64,000 nt of DNA. Source: Kappaphycus alvarezii. Taxonomy: Eukaryota > Rhodophyta > Florideophyceae > Gigartinales > Solieriaceae. The notes beneath the pieces are model-generated. The model was not told the DNA's origin and made no database searches. It saw nothing but the letters and a program-made list of their open reading frames with translations. Location of the stretch: the NCBI GenBank assembly GCA_002205965.3, contig NADL03000599.1, forward strand, positions 1,550,001 through 1,614,000. Direction: 5' to 3'. Below, piece by piece: positions 1 to 11,200 of this stretch (within the stretch, counting starts at the first letter, position 1; every line of letters begins with the position of its first letter). Made by a program: the position numbers and the translations under genes.

Positions 1-704
1 CTTAGGTCTCCCACAGCGCAATGCTTTGGACCAGAGCCGTGCATTGCCGTTATGGTTTTCATTTCAGGCATCTGAACTTTTAGCGTTTGGTTACAATGTA
101 CGGAGCACGATGACATCTGGGTCCATTTTAGCCTCACTTCAAGTACACATGTGACGCGTTGGAAGTTAAATCCAGCAGCAAGGTTCCTTACCTCATATCA
201 AAACAACCCTAGGATTGCCTCCCAAGAAAGAACGATGCTAGTGCCCAAGGACTACAGCAAAGGGGAAAGTGTGGAGTCGTTTCACTTTGAAAGACATCGT
301 GGCTGTTATCCAGCATGAGTACCCGTGTACACTTTATTGTGGTGAAGCATTGCGGTGTGTCGGAATAAGCGAAGAGAAGTACAATATTGTCAAAGAATTA
401 TTGTTGTTTGCACACTTCACTGTTTCCGTCTACTGATCTATGCAGAAAGTAACCCCTTTCATATTCTAGTTACAGTGTTTTCCTGCGAACCCCTCCAATA
501 TTCTAGTTACACTACGTTCTTGCAAGTTCCACCATCCTCCCTATATTCTAGTACAGATTTACGATCTAGTTAACTTTCAAGAATACAGCAATGAATTTTA
601 CATTGCCTTGACATCCACTCTGCAAGTTTTCCTGTAGCCAACATCTCAATTACTGTACAGTAAATGAACCCCCTTTTCCCTCTTTGAACTATTGATCTTA
701 TTTC
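1..704. other. no gene recognised
   Basis: I see no convincing gene here. A 72-codon frame at 355-573 has no recognisable domain and runs through three copies of a short direct repeat built on ATATTCTAGTTACA (near 461, 497 and 542), so it is probably not coding. Confidence 0.4.
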
Positions 705-1172
705 CGGGGCGCATCGCATCTGACGTCGCCATGACGTCCCCATTTAAACAGTCCTCACTCACGAAAGCGACGCAAGTTGCGCTGCCGCCCTCGGGCACCA
801 ACACAAGGTCCTAGACCTACAACACAAGATGTAAAGGCGCCTGGTGCCCCCCTTCCAGCTCTCCCGCGACCCGGGCTTCCGATTGTAGCCCATGGTTTTT
901 GGTTCCCTCGGTGCTCTTCTCCGGAGACTGTGTTATTTATCGAGGAGTTTGTACCCCGTGTTGCCAGGAAATGCCACACTTCGGACACTACTATTCGCAT
1001 GAGCATCTACCAGCGTATGACTTGAGCCTGGTGGTCGTCTGTGGCTATGGCCATCCTGTCCAGAGCCCAACTGCACGTGACCGATTTGGTGCATACAGTT
1101 AGCTTTTAACTGAATAGTCGGTCAGTCGGTGCACAGTCTTCATAAGTAATGAGTGAATATCTCTCTCGGGAT
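705..1172 (+). mobile_element. family D non-LTR retrotransposon, 3'-end fragment
   Basis: This is a 5'-truncated remnant of the family D element. The reading frame at 777-1025 contains FIEEFVPRVARKCHTSD, almost identical to the C-terminal part of the longer D copy at 34.6-34.9 kb, and homology between the two starts near 705. After the coding end, the 3' tail (ACTGAATAGTCGGTCAGTCGGTG, then TAATGAGTGAATATCTCTCTC, read across 1108-1164) matches the tails at about 35.0 and 55.15 kb. No clean target-site duplication could be identified. It cannot encode a working protein. Confidence 0.7.
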
Positions 1173-1329
1173 CAGTTTGCACAATGTAGATCATGCCACC
1201 TGTTTTGAAAGCAAGGTGAGAAGAATTCTACCCTTCGCGCCACACTCACAGTAATCTAACACCATTCACCCCCATTTGCAAAGAAATTGAGTGTCTGCAA
1301 CTTAGCTTCACTACCCGCATAATGAGCCT

Positions 1330-2400
1330 CTAGGGACTCCTACCTCTTCCTCGCCGTGAAAATTCTTGGATTCGCTGACAGAATTGGTGAACGTTTTGGC
1401 TCCCGGGAAAGGCCTAATTCCACTCGCACCGTAGATTGCCGGAGCCTCACTCACACCGCTTGCAAAGAAAGACATGACCCCGGGCTCCATAGCAGTGGGA
1501 GAGACTCTGTGCGGGTAAATGAATAGCTGCCTCGCAAGGGGGTTAACGAGAAGGCCGACGGCTACTTTCAGCCTCTTCAGGTTGGCATCGCCACAAAAGC
1601 AAGAACGGATAATTTAGTTCACGGCGTTCGGTGCATTGTGAACAAGTTTGGAACCAGTTCAGACTACGCGCTTCCATCGTAGATCCGAAGAATGCCTTCA
1701 ACATGTGCAGCCGCGCCATATTCTTCAACCCCGTTCGAAATCCTTTCCCCCAGCTGCTTCCCTTAAAATTGTATTGCCACATCACCGAACCAGCGTTCCT
1801 CTAACAGGCTTCGAGATTACGGGGAATGTCGTGGGCACATAGCAAGGAGACCTGCTTGGCGGGATACTCTTTGTCCTTGTGCTCCACCCTACTGCTCTGA
1901 AGATCAAGGAATTACTGTTGGCACTCGGGGAGGAGGATACAGGGTTGTATCTACTTCTTTTGGAGTTGCAGTATCATGACGATAGCCAAATTTCCGCCAA
2001 ACACATGGCCGTACTCAGGGCGATCGAAGATCTCTCTTCCTCTGGACCCAAACTTCGTGGCCTTCATCCGGCAGTCTTGAAATGTAAGGTGTGGTGGCCC
2101 ACTGCCCCTTACGAGACTGTTCAGCCCGTATGCCCCCCTGACATGCGACAGGAATACAGCGTGAGAACTGTAGTTTTAAATGGTCCAATCGGTTCCCAGG
2201 CGTTCATAGAATATTACATTCTGGGCCATGTACACTCCCTCGAGCCTTTCCGACACGCTGTTATACAGTAGAGATTTGAGACGCGCAGGCTTCATTCCAT
2301 TTAATTCCTATTGGGGTCAGTTCGGTTGGTTTACTGCTAGTGGTGCAGAGGTTGAAAGTCCTACGAATTCTGGTTCGAACTATGATTCAGGATCTACGGG
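1330..2400 (+). pseudogene. family A non-LTR retrotransposon, RT fragment
   Basis: This is a decayed copy of the reverse-transcriptase core of family A. Pieces in several frames align with the better copy at 42.5-45.4 kb: a KDMTPGSIAVGETL block near 1480, a GIATKARTDNLVHGVR block near 1590, a DPKNAFNMCSRA block near 1680, and one open frame (1879-2271) holding motif C as LQYHDDSQISAKH and the following SGPKLRGLHPAVLKCKVWWPTAP. This copy keeps both aspartates of the YxDD motif (YHDD); the longer copy at 44 kb reads YHND. At least three frame changes separate the blocks. It ends near a CFGVRKLGYLL-like block and meets an oppositely oriented family A piece. Confidence 0.75.
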
Positions 2401-3030
2401 GGAGGGGAAAGGAGGGAGCTCGTTTACTTTGACAGATGTATTGGTTGTAACCCAATCACATTACATATCTGAGTGTTACATTGGATGCATGTAGTGAGAA
2501 ACCTTAAAAAGGAACCTCAAGGTCCCTCAACAGACAGGCTGCATTGGACGTAATTGCTTCTGCAGCGTGCCTTTGAGCCAGCACGGCCCCGACCTTGCCA
2601 TATGTTTCCGTGGCCCTCACAGCCACGTTCCTGGCAATGTCGGCAAGCATAGCATATACGTCTGGGTGCCAACCGCCGAGGGTAGATATTGGTACTAGCA
2701 CAAGTCTACCTCTGGCGCAAGTTGCAAGGAGAGCGTAGTACATCCTATGTTTTCAGTGCTTGCCGCGTTGAGGGATGTCAATGGGTTGAAGCAACGCTCT
2801 CTTCTATTGGAAGGTGTTAGGGTGTTCACAAAGGTTACATCGAAGAAGAAGATACCCCGTGCGCTCCCTGTTGCACGAATATCGGGCCTGGTACGGTGAA
2901 GGCCTTCTCGATGCTCGACAGCCGGGTGACGAGCAGAATTTGCAAGGTCTCGAGCCAAAAAGTCACCTGACGATGAAGGCGGGTGATTCTTTGTCCCCGT
3001 GGAGGTAGTGCATTAAGTGGTCGCCATAAA

Positions 3031-3584
3031 GGGGAAAGTTTTGGGTGTTTTTACTATTGGACATTCGCAGTCCCCCGCGCTACGAATAGACATTTACATA
3101 TCCGCTGCATACGGGCTTCACAGTACCGATATCGCCGTCGACGTTACTGTTGCCCACCCCTCCGCACGCCGCCACATTTCGCGAAGTTCGGTTACCGCAG
3201 GCGCTACCGCAACACTCGCAGAGCGCGAGAAACATCGTCATTACGGCACTTACTGCAACCAAAAAGATATCCTCCTCTCCCCCGTCGGGATTGATACCTA
3301 TGGCGCCTTGGGCGACGACGGCAAGGGTTTTTTCCGCCGCCTTGCTTCCTTCGCTGCTTCCCGTCGCGGTTCCTCCCCTCAACAGGAGCTCCGCGACTTC
3401 GTTACCCGTTTTGCATTTAGTCTACAAATAATGCAGGCGCGACAGGTTTCTACCCGCCGCCCGCATCCGTAGTTAATTTATGAATACCCTCCGCACGCTT
3501 CTGTGCGACATTGTACAACCCATAAAGATTTACCACCACTATTGGAAGATACATTCGATCTATCCTAAAGTTTTCCAGACAACT
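3031..3584 (-). mobile_element. family A2 3'-end insertion, split by a B copy
   Basis: Read on the minus strand, the two flanks of the B insertion (3031-3061 and 3538-about 3584) form a short sequence ending in ACACCCAAAACTTTCCCC, homologous to the 3' ends at 5087-5140 and 13101-13200. It lies inside the family A copy. The only possible target duplication is CATAAA on both sides (about 3025-3030 and 3585-3590), which is weak. I read it as an extremely 5'-truncated retrotransposon insertion; the family's coding region is not seen in this window. Confidence 0.6.
3062..3537 (+). mobile_element. family B non-LTR retrotransposon, 5'-truncated, with TSD
   Basis: This is a 476-bp insertion flanked by the exact 9-bp duplication ACTATTGGA (3053-3061 and 3538-3546), so both ends are defined. 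It carries the C-terminal part of the family B endonuclease: PALRIDIYI, STDIAVDVTVAHPSARRH, then CNQKDILLSPVGIDTYGALG and GKGFFRRLASFAASRRG. A short 3' tail ends GATTTACCACC. The frame at 3017-3472 is almost unbroken, but most of the element is missing at the 5' end. A second copy in the opposite orientation lies at about 4800-5790. Confidence 0.85.
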
Positions 3585-4069
3585 ACATAAATGTCAAGGG
3601 TTTCCCAGCAATTTGTTCTTGGGCACTTAGTGCCGGGAGTGAATTATCGGGGCTTGGCAGTAATACCGCAGCCATACCGAGAACTCCCGTGGGTTAATGA
3701 TTGTTTGGGGTCCGGGGCACGGGGCGCAGTACACCCATTCCTTGGCACCAGGAAGGGCCGTACTGGCGCGGAACGCCTGCCTTTTGTTGTCGCCGAGAGG
3801 TATTTCTGCTTGCACTAATTCATGGACTGCATCGGTTAGTTTCCTTTGCAGGGGGAGAGGTGACCTATTAATCTAAAAATAGGAAGTGGGGACAGAGACT
3901 ACAGTACATATCTGGCCCAGCCGTAGGCAGTACTGCTGTACTACAGCTGTGGCTAGCTAGTGACACGTATTTTGCAATGATTCGTCATAACAGCCGTGTA
4001 TCGGAGGACGAACGATAAGACACGTGTACGCAAGGAATGAAACTCAGAATAACGGTGTTTCCCGCGCCT

Positions 4070-4800
4070 CTCAGCCATATAGTTGCTAAGGTCTTAGAGA
4101 GCCTTGAGACTACATTTTCCAATTTGTCCATAGATGACGATGGCGATGGTGATGAGCTCTGAGCCTTGTTGGTCGCAAGCCGCGGAATAGTATGCTACTT
4201 TCTTCCTCTCGGCACTGTCAAGAGTAGACGCACCATTGTCGGCGAAGTTGCGGTATGGGGCAGAATGGAGGCTGACAATCGTGACATCCAAGGCCACGAG
4301 AGATGGGGCGAACAGGAAATCGCCAATGACTAAGTCGAGTGCTCTCCGCTTATTGCGTCCCTTGTGCATATCAGCTGCGAGGACACGCTCCCGTTTGACG
4401 GAAAGGGAAATGGCGGGGTGCGAGACTGTTGCATAAAAGGTCGCTCAGGCGGTTGTGCCGGCGTACCGCCCCGATACCACCCTTGCATATAGCAGCGTGA
4501 TGTTCGAGCTCGTAAAGGATAGTCGGAGCATCGGAATGGCTGGAGAGGCATGTGGGGCAGGGTTCTGAGCCGCGGAAGACCGGAGCTCCGAGGCGTGCAG
4601 AGACCATCGTACGCCAGATCTCGCGGGTGTATACAGACCATTGGATGGGTGGGGCAGAGTGGAGGAAGGGTCTGAGGCGGTGGAGGACTGCACCGAGAGA
4701 AGGCGCGAGCAGTGATGGTTGTAGTGGTGTGCGGGGAATGACTTGCGTAACTTCACCAGGTGGGATTAGTACAGATGCTCAGTAATAGCGTGTTGTAAGG
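4070..4800 (-). pseudogene. family C non-LTR retrotransposon fragment (zinc-knuckle and REL)
   Basis: Minus-strand pieces in two frames encode the end of another RT-REL element: SEPCPTCLSSHSD (the C-x2-C half of the knuckle), then HHAAICKGGIGAVRRHN (H-x4-C followed by the usual RRHN), then KRRALDLVIGDFLFAPSLV and ALDVTIVS (the catalytic region of the endonuclease). The order matches family B next door, but the sequence is too different to be the same family. The block lies inside the interrupted family A copy. At least one frameshift separates knuckle and endonuclease. No target duplication was found. Confidence 0.6.
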
Positions 4801-5790
4801 TGGTGGTAAATCTTAATGGGTAGTACAATGTCGCACAGAAGCGTGCGGAGGGTATTCATAAATTAACTACGGATGCGGGCGGCGGGTGGAAACCTGTCGC
4901 TCCTGCATTATTTGGCGACTAAATGCAGAACGGGTAACGAAGTCGCGGAGCTCCTGTTGAGGGAACCGCGACGGGAAGCAGCGAAGGAAGCAAGGCGGCG
5001 GAAAAAACCCTTGCCGTCGTCGCCCAAGGCGCCATGGATATCAATCCGGACGGGGGAGAGGAGGATATCGTTTTGGTTGCAGTAAGGGGGAAAATGTTTG
5101 GGTGTTTTACTCTTGGAAGATATATCCGGTCTATCCCATGGGTTGCAGTAAGTGCCGTAATGACGGTGTTCCTCGCGCTCTGCGAGTGTTGCGGCAGCGC
5201 CTGCGGTAACCGTACTTGCCGAAATGTGGCGGCGTGCGGAGGGGTGGGCCACAGTAACGTCGACGGCGATATCGGTACTGTGAAGCCCGTATGTAGCGGG
5301 TATGTAAATGTCCATTCGTAGCGCGGGGGACTCCGAATGCCTAGATGAGTTAGGAACCTGGTAGAGGAGCGGATGTTCGACGAGGGCGACGATCCCAACT
5401 TCCTTGCAGTCGCGGGCAAGAACGTTGCGGAGGATGTGATGACGACGAGTCATTCCGTCTTCGTATTTGCAGGTCAACGCGTGTTGACTACTTGGATCTA
5501 AGACGGGTGCAATGTCGGCCGAGCGGCGGGAGCAGACCGGACAGAGAGTAGATCCAGGGAATAGCGCGATGCCGAGACGTAGAGCCAGAGCGACCTTCCA
5601 CGTAGAAGAGGACATGTACGTACCGCGGTGGGGATGAGGAAGCGAAGAGAAAAAAGATGAGGCGGAGGATGTGCGCACGGAGAGGAGCCGTGCTCGGTCG
5701 TAGACTGCCGCGGACGAGGACAACCTGTTTTAAGGAGCGAGAGGTCGTTGTGTTCAATCCGGGGATGGCCTCAACCAGTGCCGCGGTGTC
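4800..5790 (-). pseudogene. family B non-LTR retrotransposon fragment
   Basis: The minus-strand frame 5723-4908 (271 codons) covers the zinc-knuckle and endonuclease of family B: STLCPVCSRRSAD, HALTCKYEDGMTRRHHILRN, then ALRMDIYIPATYGLHSTDIA and VDVTVAHP. The 3' tail (4800-4870) matches the tail of the + copy at 3062-3537, forming an inverted repeat around 3.5-4.8 kb. The frame continues in a second register toward 5800. The coding sequence is interrupted by a 54-bp insertion (5087-5140), which adds in-frame residues rather than a stop. Confidence 0.75.
5087..5140 (-). mobile_element. 54-bp family A2 3'-end insertion with 12-bp TSD
   Basis: The sequence between two exact copies of GGTTGCAGTAAG (5075-5086 and 5141-5152) is only 54 bp. 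The related B copy at 3062 lacks it, so the empty site is visible in the same window. On the minus strand the insert ends AACACCCAAACATTTTCCCC, homologous to the 3' ends at 13101-13200 and 3031-3584 and more distantly to the family A 3' end. It therefore looks like a target-primed insertion that kept only the last 54 nt of its source. Confidence 0.85.
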
Positions 5791-6240
5791 TGGTTTGAGC
5801 AAAATACGCTAAAAGGCATATTCCTTGGTGGCAAGCAGGGGCGCGACCTATTCCTGTAGGCCTCTTCGGCGTCCCCGCATGTCCTAAGGTCCTTAATTGA
5901 CGCTGGCAGAATTGCGCTGCACAGTTTGTTAGTGGCCGAAATAGAGGCAAGGAAGGCAGCGGCTGCAGTGGTTGTCGCAGAGGTAATGCTTAACCCAAAG
6001 GATGTTTTCTTGCCATCGATATGTTTCACAGGGAGCTGGTACACCCGAGATACGTCAAGGTCGAGTACAACCCCAGCCATTGTTCGGAAACAACACTACA
6101 TCATGCCATCGAATTCCTTGGCTCATGCGGTGCACGATGGCGGCAGTATCCGTAGCAAATAACCAACCCTGCGAACCCCCGGGTACTGGCTTCTAACAGA
6201 TTTCGGTGGTGCCGTAGGCCACCAACTACCCCAAGTGAGA

Positions 6241-7868
6241 GTCTTTGCGAGCGACCAAAGTGCTGCAGTAGACGTTAGCGGACGACGACGAGGAGTGGGT
6301 ATGAGAGCTGAGTGACTGCTCTAGTAACCAACTCTAAAGGGGCAGGCTCTACCACTCCGTTGAGAGGCTAGGGAACTGACTGAAGGTATTGGTTCGAAGT
6401 TGACTCCCAACTTGCTCTCCGTCTCATGGAAGAAGCGATTAACTCAGCATGTGTAGACTTTTTTCCACACTAAAATCTCGATAAAACTACTAGAAGCACC
6501 AGAAAAGTAGGAAAAGACTTCATGTAGACGAAAAGAGTTTGATAAAAGATACGTGAAAGAATTTGAATGAATCCACTCCTCGAAAATTTCATCCTCTAGG
6601 TCAGAACCTAGCAATTCCTTTAAGACATTATAAGTACACATGTAAACCTTACACACGCCCGCGGATGGCCCTTAATTTCCTACCCCTCACTGAAACGAAT
6701 ACTGCTCACCTGAAGCCCTTCCAGACGGGTCCATGGCTGGGACCACCTGATCCAACCAATTCAATCCATCAATTCCTCTCCCATATGACCAGTTTCGGCA
6801 TACCCGTCTACATCCACGGACTCCTCATCCTTTTCATCTTCTTCACTGGGCTTTTCCTCATCCTCCTCTCCTTCCTCCCCGGATTAGTCCTAGGCCTCCT
6901 CTTCTTCCATCCTGTGGACCAGCTCTGGGGCCACCCAGTCCTCGAAGCACTCCCCTGCCTTACCATCATTCTCCTCCAAGTCTCCTCCAATGATTCCTGT
7001 GCTCCTATCTCCACCAGGCGACGAGTAACGAGATCCGTCAGACGTTTCCTGGTTTGACGACGGATGTAGTCCTCTACGTCGGTTGGGCCCGAAGAAAATA
7101 AAGGAGAGATGGTGATGGGGGGAGGATGACGGGTTTTGGAAATGGGGCGAGAAGGAGGTAATCTGTACATGATGGCTGTCAAGGGAGGGGTTTGAATTGT
7201 CCAGTTTTTGTTGTTGTAGGAACTTTGATAAATTTTAGACGGCGCCCGAAGTGATTAAATAGCGCCCAAAGGTCCATATTAGCAGGCCCGCTGGATCAAA
7301 AAAGTAGGTGGAAATTGATTATTGGAGCAGGTAGCGAAATCCCCCTTTAAGAGGGTGATTTATGGCATTCTTCACCTGTAACATATTTATTATGCAAAAA
7401 GATATTTAGGGGCAGAGAAGATCAAAGAAAGAGAAAATTAAAAGAGATACTTTCAAAGGAGAAGGCAATCTCACATAAAAAGGGAAACGAGAAAAAAGAA
7501 AAGAATGTAAAGAAATGTATATTTTGTCGCGTAAAAGAAGAATGAAGTGGAGGGAGAAACAAAAGAAAAGCAAATGAAGAGAGAAACGTAGCGGGAGGGA
7601 ATTTCTGAGCGTAAAGCGAAGCATTCAGTTCAAAGCTTAAAAAAATGCTTGGATTAATCTTTTGGTGGCTGGGAGAACATCCAATGAGTGCAATACTTGT
7701 GCTGCTTTCCCATACGCGCCTTCGTCTTCCAATTTTGTGGCTCTTCTGATGTTGAGATTTTGCTGCTCAGGGTGAGGTAACGCTGTTGTCGCACGCGTTC
7801 AGGAAAGCCCCTCTGCATGTTTCCAGAGTGTTACATATTGTCCAGCGTTCCAAATTCCTATTATTGAT
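6241..7868. other. intergenic, low-complexity, no gene recognised
   Basis: No domain is recognisable. Around 6800-6960 the minus strand would encode a Glu/Asp-rich stretch (such as GEEGEEDEEKPSEEDEKDEE) with stops nearby. The opposite 164-codon frame at 6563-7057 looks membrane-like only because it is the complement of that acidic repeat. From about 7385 to 7620 the + strand is strongly purine-rich (AAAGAAAGAGAAAATTAAAAG type). Confidence 0.4.
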
Positions 7869-8258
7869 TGTTGAAGGAGGTAGGCGTCAATGTTGTTTTG
7901 ATACTGTTCTTTTTATCTTTCTTCAACAGGGCAGTCGATCCCGGATATTTATGCTAAAACACCAAGGATAATCTACCACTACCTAATGATACAGCACCAG
8001 CCCAAATAGGTACGTAGAGTCCATTAATTTTGCGTATCCCTCAATAGTGAGGCCGTACTCTAACAGTACGGAAGGACCGGGGAACGGCTTGGGATACAGT
8101 TCAACCCAACGATAAACCTGAGCCACAATTAACATCATGTCAACTCAGATACGTAAACATATTGTCAGATCGTTACCACGTCGTGTAACAGATTGTCAAA
8201 TTCAAAACATATCATCACAAAATTAGATATTGATAGCGATGTTACACATCTATCAACA
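7869..8258 (-). repeat. Copia 1, downstream LTR
   Basis: This 390-bp LTR begins TGTTGAAGG and ends TATCAACA on the + strand, so its termini form the inverted repeat TGTTGA/TCAACA. It matches 12277-12665 nearly base for base. Confidence 0.9.
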
Positions 8259-11200
8259 CTCATCCTTAACTGAACTATCAACTGTTGTGCTTCTTATTCC
8301 CAGCTCAATTCGTAATTTCCTATAAAACGCTCCAGGTAATGCTTTTGCCATAATGTCGGCGACCATTTGCTCAGATGGGCAGTGCTTGACCGTTACGATA
8401 CAGTTAGATACAGCGTCCCTTACAAATTGATACCTTATGTACACATGCTTCGGCATCTTCTCTGCCTTAGACCACTTGAATGCAGCTGTATTATCTCCTA
8501 GAATGATAGTAGGTGTAGGGTACCGCAATGTTTGCTGAAGCAGTAGAGTTCACATACCCTTGGCCAACATCACGCATTCATAAAATGCGATATATGCGGC
8601 TTCGCGGGATGAAAGCGCGACACCAGACTGCTTCTTAGACTACTAGATGACTGGAATTATGTTCATCACGATTAAAGTCCCAATTGTTAAGCGCCTTGAG
8701 TGATGACAGCCAGCCCAATCCACATCACTATAAGCAACAATATCAGCGAAACCAGCAAGATCACCGAATTCAGTGTGCAGACCAAGGTCAAGAGACCCAC
8801 CTAAATGCTTAAACACACTCTGAAGCTTCCCTCAGTCATCCTGAGTTGGGCAACTATACATCCTTCCAAGTAGTCCCACTTCCGTACTTATATCAGGTCT
8901 AGTACGGGTGGTAAGAAACAGTAAACTCCCGATTGGCATCTATTACTTGTGACTCCGTTCATCACGCAGAAACTTGGAGCTATTTCTCGTTACTGAATGC
9001 TGGGATACCATGAGTATTCCAACACTATGGCAGTTCTCCATGCTAAACCTTTGTAATATTACCCTTGTAAATTGTGATTGCCGCATGCACAACCCATGGT
9101 CATGCCACAGGAATTCAATGCCTAAGAATGACTTCACTGCTCCAAGGTCATTCACTTCGAACTTAGACACCAAAAATTTGCTTCACCATATAAACCGAGT
9201 GATAACACTGGCTCATCACAAGGATATCGTCAATATAGATGAGGATACACACTTCTTCATCTTCAAACTTGGCAACGAGGAACCAATCCTCACCTCTAAC
9301 ATGATGAAACCACAATGACAAAACGCTGCCAGTGAACAAACTCAGGCATATTTTGCAGCTTTCTTAATTCCGTAGAGTGCTTTCACCAATTTTAATCCCG
9401 TACCGGGTTTCAACTTGATAGTCATACCTTGCAGTGGTTTAACAAAAATCTTACTGTTCGATTCAAGTGTTCCATGTAGGAAGTGTTCCATGTAGGAAGG
9501 CATTATTGACGTCCAAATGATGAACTGTAAAGCCGCGAGTAAGGCATGACAGTGCGAGTCGTACTGTCTAGAAATCCACTACAGGTGCGCATACATCGTT
9601 CACGTGCCCCCCTTTAAACCCTCTTACGACAAGCCTTACCTTGTACTTCTCGATAGAACCGTCTACTTTCCTTTTAAGGTCGAACATCATCTTTATATCA
9701 AGTACCTTTGCCTTACTCGGTATCTTTTGTATACTTCAGGTACCTCTGCCCCGGATATTGTCCATTTCTTTGTCAATGGCCTGTCGCCACTTTGTTCTAT
9801 CTGGGCTTTTCATAGCTTCCTCTATGTTTCGGGGTATTTTATCCCTACTTTTTGCAATCATTTAAACTTCTTCAGGGGGATAGCATGTTAATGCATCCCC
9901 GATTTCTTCAGGGATCAACCCATCTGTTTCTTCTGGCGCCATCTCCTCATCATCGTCAACCACAAACTCAGAATAATCTGCATTTTGCTTACTGGGATTA
10001 TTAGTAACCACTTGTTTTTCAGATGGCTGGAACATAGAGATTGGCTTACTCATCTCATCCAAGGCTTCAAATACCCTCGAAGCCTGTCTTCTCGTCCATT
10101 CTCAAGCCGGGTAGACATGCTCGTTAAAACGAACGTGTCGAGCATGTACGATACGATTTTTTTTCAATATTCTAGACCCTGTAGTTGCAGTGGGAAAGGC
10201 ATCTTAGCAATATGGCTCTCTTTGACCTTTGATCCAACTCCCTCTTCTTCGGGGATGTTTTTTTGTAACCAAACCTCACACTCAAATACTCGGAAGTTTA
10301 CCACATCCGGTTTTTGTCCTGTCAACTCTTCATAAGGAGTCTTTTCCTGTAGTCGTCTGATTCCAGTAATTTTCCGCATATTAGTTGCGGTCACTACTGC
10401 CTCACCCCAAAATTCATTGGACAATCTCAAATGGATGAAAGGAGTCCTAGTAATTTCCATGAAGGTTCGGTTTAGCCGTTTTGCTATTCCATTCTGCTCA
10501 GGGGTGTATGGAGCGCAATGCTCCCATTCTATGCCCAGATCCTCCACCTCCCTTTGGAGAGTTACATACTCCCCGCCATTTTCAGAGTACAGCGTTTTAA
10601 TCAGACAATTAAATTTTATCTCCACCTTAGCCCTGATTATCTGGAAACATGATAAAGCCTCTGATTTGCTCTTCATCAGATGAAACTGTTTGAACCTTGT
10701 GTTTCCATCAATAAAAGACACAAAGTATCTATTCCCAACCATGCTTTGAACTGGCACAGGCCCAAAAACATCTTTGTAAGGACTTCGCCTGGTTTTGTAT
10801 TCACGGTACTCCTAGTTGCAAGTATAAGATTCTCTTGTTGCCCCATGCTGCATGGGGCAGAGCCCACTTCCTTCAGGGCCTTCGCTTTCATGTCCAACCC
10901 CCGCGCTGTATTGTTGCGTGAAATTTCGTTAATCATGGCCTTATTGTCGTGGCCAAACCTCAGGTGCCACAAGTCAACACCACCCGCACGTTCTCCTGCC
11001 AGGTTGGCTCGCTCAGCGAGGGTCTCATTCCCTATAACATATAAACCATTCGTCAGCATACCTTAACAAATATTATGCCCGTCCCGAGCGATCGTGCATA
11101 ATTCCTTCCCAAAGGAAACATCATATCCTTCGGCATCTAGCTTGGGGACCGAAAGCAAATTTCTTTTGAGCATAGGGATAAATAGTGGATTCTTCAGTTC

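Larger units (their letters stand above)
2504..6240 (-). pseudogene. family A non-LTR retrotransposon, C-terminal half, interrupted
   Basis: The minus strand carries the C-terminal half of family A in three blocks. About 6240-5790 includes LPVKHIDGKKTSFGLSITSA and FSVFCSNQT. About 3858-3590 includes KLTDAVHELVQAEIPLGD and ALPGAKEWVYCAPCPG. About 3018-2504 includes the endonuclease motif RPDIRATGSARGIFFFDVTF and the terminal LVPISTLGGWHPDVYAMLAD. The PD..D spacing fits the restriction-like endonuclease of R2/CRE-type non-LTR elements. The gaps are filled by other elements: A2 and B at 3031-3584, C and B at about 3860-5790. The gap edges correspond to adjacent positions of family A, so these are insertions into one copy, with a short loss at the first gap. 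Confidence 0.75.

Noticed and set aside
5082-5148. The 54-bp insertion read as a GT-AG intron or introner
   Set aside because: GTAAG...TTGCAG can be found across the + strand, but it is antisense to the family B frame, removal would not restore the target exactly, and there is no pyrimidine tract. The 12-bp duplication and shared 3' end explain it better.
1330-6240. Twin priming as the cause of the opposed family A halves
   Set aside because: Twin priming inverts the 5' part at the outer 5' side; here the 3' part is the inverted one relative to the + piece, and the halves overlap.
6563-7057. A 164-codon + frame with apparent membrane segments
   Set aside because: The hydrophobic run is the complement of an acidic repeat on the other strand. 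No domain and no homologue in the window support it.
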